Of a stretch of DNA of 64,000 nucleotides, positions 61,287-64,000 are shown piece by piece. The stretch spans positions 58,616 to 122,615 of the forward strand of contig CAVBMG010000002.1 in NCBI GenBank assembly GCA_963596435.1. The letters run 5' to 3'. The notes under the pieces were generated by a model, which saw only the letters and a list, made by a program, of their open reading frames with translations, was not told the origin of the DNA and did not search any database. A program made the translations under genes and the position numbers. Within the stretch, counting starts at the first letter, position 1, and each line of letters starts with the position of its first letter. Source of the DNA: COE1 sp963596435. Its GTDB lineage: Bacteria; Bacillota; Clostridia; Lachnospirales; Lachnospiraceae.

Positions 61287-62609
61287 ATGGACACAGCAAT
61301 TAACTTTGACAAATATCAGTCAGTTCTGAATAAAACGTATTTTAAGAAGCTTGGTAAGGTAGAGAACGTAGTAGGTCTTACAATTGAATCTGCGGGACCG
61401 GATGCCAAACTGGGTGACTTATGCCGTATTTATACAGATTCGGAAAAACAGAATTTCATATTGGCTGAAGTAGTTGGATTTAAAGAGAAAAAGACATTGC
61501 TGATGCCATATGAAGTAACAGAAGGCATTGGACTTGGATGTATCGTGGAAAACATGAATTATCCACTGAGCGTTCAGGTCGGTGATTTCCTGTTAGGTAA
61601 AACACTCGATGGCTTGGGAAGATGCATAGATGAATATCAGACGGATGCACGTTCAATGCAGAGATATCCTTTGGAAGCACCACCTCCTGATCCTATGAGC
61701 AGAGAGATTATAGATGAAGTCCTGCCGCTTGGTGTGAAGGCTGTAGATGGTCTGATCACAGTAGGTAAAGGACAAAGAATCGGTATTTTTGCCGGTTCCG
61801 GTGTAGGTAAGTCTACGCTGATGGGTATGTTTGCAAGAAACACCAAGGCTGATATCAATGTAATCGCATTGATAGGAGAGCGTGGACGAGAAGTCCGTGA
61901 ATTTATTGAACGTGACCTTGGTGAAGAAGGTATGAAACGTTCTGTAGTCGTTGTAGCAACTTCTGATAAACCGGCTCTGGAGCGAAACAAGGCTGCCAAA
62001 ACAGCAACGGCAATCGCAGAGTATTTCAGGGATCAGGGCAAGGATGTATTGCTTATGATGGATTCCCTGACCCGATTCTCTATGGCACAAAGAGAAATAG
62101 GACTTGCCAGTGGTGAACCGCCTGTTACCAGAGGGTATCCGCCAAGTGTATATTCAGAGATGCCAAAGCTTTTGGAACGTGCAGGTAGAGCAAGAGTAGG
62201 ATCTATTACAGGATTGTATACAGTCCTGGTAGATGGTGAAGATTTTAACGAGCCAATTACAGATACTGCGAGAAGTATTCTGGATGGACATATTATGTTG
62301 ACCAGAAAGCTGGCAAATAAGAACCATTATCCTGCAATTGATGTCTTACAGAGTATTTCCAGATGTATGTCCATGGTAACAGATAAGACACACAGAGCAG
62401 CAGCCGGCAAATTAAAAAATATTATGGCGACATACAATGAAGCAGAGGATCTGATCAATATCGGAGCGTATAAGAAAGGCAGCAATCCCAATATTGATAA
62501 TGCAATCAGCAAGATAGGAGCTGTGAATGATTTCCTTTTGCAGACTACAGATGAAAAATATGATTTCAACCAGACAGTAGAAATGCTGGAGGGACTGTTT
62601 GAAGGATAA
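61287..62609 (+). CDS. fliI: Flagellum-specific ATPase FliI
   Basis: A 440-aa ATPase of the type III export apparatus. Walker A GIFAGSGVGKSTLMGMFA, GERGREVREFIERDLG, Walker B DVLLMMDSLTRFSMAQREIGLASGEPP (read in parts) and GSITGLYTVLVDGEDFNEPI are standard. It starts eight bases after fliH stop and FliJ follows 15 bases on. Confidence 0.97.
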   Translation: MDTAINFDKYQSVLNKTYFKKLGKVENVVGLTIESAGPDAKLGDLCRIYTDSEKQNFILAEVVGFKEKKTLLMPYEVTEGIGLGCIVENMNYPLSVQVGDFLLGKTLDGLGRCIDEYQTDARSMQRYPLEAPPPDPMSREIIDEVLPLGVKAVDGLITVGKGQRIGIFAGSGVGKSTLMGMFARNTKADINVIALIGERGREVREFIERDLGEEGMKRSVVVVATSDKPALERNKAAKTATAIAEYFRDQGKDVLLMMDSLTRFSMAQREIGLASGEPPVTRGYPPSVYSEMPKLLERAGRARVGSITGLYTVLVDGEDFNEPITDTARSILDGHIMLTRKLANKNHYPAIDVLQSISRCMSMVTDKTHRAAAGKLKNIMATYNEAEDLINIGAYKKGSNPNIDNAISKIGAVNDFLLQTTDEKYDFNQTVEMLEGLFEG

Positions 62610-62624
62610 AGAGAGTGATGGACG

Positions 62625-63089
62625 ATGGCGAAGTTCCGATATAAAATGCAGAGCATTCTGGATGTAAAAGAGAAACTGGAAAATAAGGCAAAACAGGATT
62701 TCGCACAGGCAAATGCCAAACTGGATGCAGAGAGACTCAAACTTGTGGAATTACAGAAAAGACGAAGTGATTATATGGAAGAAGGACTCAGGCTTCGTCT
62801 GGAGAAAATTGATATCCGCAAGATCAGAGAAAACAAAATGGCTGTGCTGAAAATGGATGAGTATATCAAAAATCAGATGGTACAGATCAATCTGGCATCC
62901 AGAGAGGTGGAAAAAGCCAGAAGTGCATTGCAGACTCTGATGCAGGAGAGAAAGGCACATGAGAAGCTAAAAGAAAATGCTTTTGAAGAGTTCATGAAAG
63001 AAGAACAGGCTCAGGAAAGCAAGGAAATAGATCAGTTAACTACTTATACACATGGACAGAAAATAGCGGGAGAACAGAACAATGGCTAG
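62625..63089 (+). CDS. fliJ: Flagellar export protein FliJ
   Basis: A 154-aa coiled-coil protein, almost all helix and rich in Lys, Glu and Arg. FRYKMQSILDVKEKLENKAKQDFA at the N-terminus is typical of FliJ. It acts in the stalk of the FliI ring. Gene position between fliI and a MotE-like gene, and an eight-base overlap with the latter, support the call. Confidence 0.9.
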   Translation: MAKFRYKMQSILDVKEKLENKAKQDFAQANAKLDAERLKLVELQKRRSDYMEEGLRLRLEKIDIRKIRENKMAVLKMDEYIKNQMVQINLASREVEKARSALQTLMQERKAHEKLKENAFEEFMKEEQAQESKEIDQLTTYTHGQKIAGEQNNG

Positions 63090-63963
63090 TAAAAATTCAA
63101 ATATGAGTACAGATGCGCCTGAAATGCAGATGCAACAGCTTAAAGAAAGCAAGAAGCAGTTCAAACAGGAGCAGAAGAATCAGAGAAAAGAAGCAAAGAA
63201 AAAAGCAAAGGAACTGGAGAGTCAAGAGCGTGAACTGGATGAACAGATAGACGGCAGCAGCGCCTCTGTTGTAATCGTCACGCTTTTTATCATTCTGATC
63301 TGGTTAGGTATTCTGGTATTGCTGGTGAAGATGGATGTAGGCGGTTTTGGCTCTAATGTACTGACTCCGATTCTGAAAGATGTTCCAGTAATCAATAAGA
63401 TATTACCTTCAGAAAGTACGACAGAAACAACGAAAAATGAAGAAGCCTATGGTGGATATAATAGCCTGAAAGATGCTGTAGAACAGATCAAGACACTGGA
63501 GAAACAGCTTGACCAGGCACAAAGTACCAATGCTACCTATGCAGAACAGATTGATACGTTGAAGACGGAAGTCCAGAGACTGAAGACTTTTGAAGACAAT
63601 CAGGTAGAATTCCAGAAGATAAAAGAACAGTTTTATGAGGAAGTTGTATATGCGGAGAATGGACCGGGCGCAGATGAGTATCGCCAGTATTATGAAGAGA
63701 TGGACCCGACTACCGCAGAAGCATTATATAAACAGGTGATTCAGACAGAAGCAGCAGATAAGCAGATGCAGGAATATGCCAATACATTCAGCAACATGCA
63801 GGCATCAGAGGCAGCAGCTATTCTGGGTAATATGACAGATAATCTGGATCTGGCAGCTTCTATTCTTAAAAATCTGGATGTAAGTACCAGAGGAGCAATA
63901 CTGGGGGCTATGGATTCTGCGATTGCAGCTAGAATTGTCAAAATAATGGACCCTAACTCTTAA
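63082..63963 (+). CDS. MotE-like flagellar chaperone/MgtE N-terminal-domain protein (YlxF type)
   Basis: A 293-aa protein with a Lys/Glu-rich N-terminus, one membrane segment (about residues 62-82, SVVIVTLFIILIWLGILVLL), a periplasmic coiled coil and a C-terminal MgtE_N-like helical repeat (AAAILGNMTDNLDLAASILKNLDVSTRGAILGAMD). This architecture is that of YlxF/MotE, found between fliJ and fliK, where it supports stator or hook-length control. FliK is expected just beyond the window. No terminator before the end. Confidence 0.83.
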   Translation: MASKNSNMSTDAPEMQMQQLKESKKQFKQEQKNQRKEAKKKAKELESQERELDEQIDGSSASVVIVTLFIILIWLGILVLLVKMDVGGFGSNVLTPILKDVPVINKILPSESTTETTKNEEAYGGYNSLKDAVEQIKTLEKQLDQAQSTNATYAEQIDTLKTEVQRLKTFEDNQVEFQKIKEQFYEEVVYAENGPGADEYRQYYEEMDPTTAEALYKQVIQTEAADKQMQEYANTFSNMQASEAAAILGNMTDNLDLAASILKNLDVSTRGAILGAMDSAIAARIVKIMDPNS

Positions 63964-64000
63964 AGAAACTTTCTATTTATCCGATATATATTATGTAACT

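Noticed and set aside
1..64000. CRISPR array, tRNA, rRNA, prophage or complete insertion sequence
   Set aside because: No regularly spaced repeat array, no recognisable tRNA cloverleaf or rRNA block, and no transposase or phage gene was seen on either strand. XerD looks like the chromosomal enzyme, not a phage integrase.

Overview
The window reads as a chromosomal segment of a motile, endospore-forming Firmicute, most likely a gut Lachnospiraceae. I base this on low-to-moderate GC, strong GGAGG-type ribosome binding sites, sigma-A promoters and T-tract terminators, sporulation genes (gpr, spoIIP, spoIIM, sigK), a codY-flagellar junction and a GlgP/GlgX pair. The genus cannot be named from this alone. 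A run of Ns inside topA shows that the sequence is a scaffold, probably a draft or metagenome-assembled genome.

Layout. 1-1.4 kb: end of a methionine ABC importer (metI, metQ). 1.4-4.6 kb: surface O-acylation module (lipoprotein, MBOAT acyltransferase, DHHW/AlgJ-like protein). 4.6-8.7 kb: ROK sugar kinase, GH2 glycosidase and a convergent NSS symporter. 8.8-12.5 kb: uronate catabolism, with lacI-uxaC divergent from kduI. 12.6-19.6 kb: glycogen debranching enzyme, class B sortase, CheY-like regulator, autoregulated LacI repressor and glycogen phosphorylase. 19.7-29.3 kb: housekeeping run yicC-remA-rpoZ-rimO-pgsA, then SOS-controlled recA-recX, rny, NUDIX hydrolase, spoIIM and xerD. 29.3-33.8 kb: DAHP synthase and a flippase (minus), mnmA (plus), a PHP phosphatase (minus). 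34-38 kb: a secreted protein of unknown function and the glycolytic set gap-pgk-tpiA. 38-43.6 kb: small hypothetical protein, orphan hybrid histidine kinase, PflX-like radical SAM protein, HAD hydrolase. 43.7-50.2 kb: rpsT, gpr-spoIIP, lepA-hemW, sigK. 50.2-56.1 kb: comM-dprA-topA-codY. 56.4 kb to the end: flagellar operon flgB-flgC-fliE-F-G-H-I-J and a MotE-like protein, continuing past the window.

Most genes belong to well-known families, and I found no CRISPR array, rRNA, tRNA, prophage or complete insertion sequence. The interesting material is mainly regulatory. Two tandem perfect palindromes lie on the promoter of a LacI-family gene. Cre/LacI-type operators lie at kduI and glgP. Two LexA-like boxes lie on the recA promoter. 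A CodY-like box lies in the flagellar promoter just behind codY. A sigma-K-type promoter precedes a sigK that lacks the usual pro-sequence. A 20-bp tandem repeat occurs at two distant places in opposite orientation and resembles IS ends. The least understood protein systems are the lipoprotein/MBOAT/DHHW module and the secreted YPDL-motif protein.
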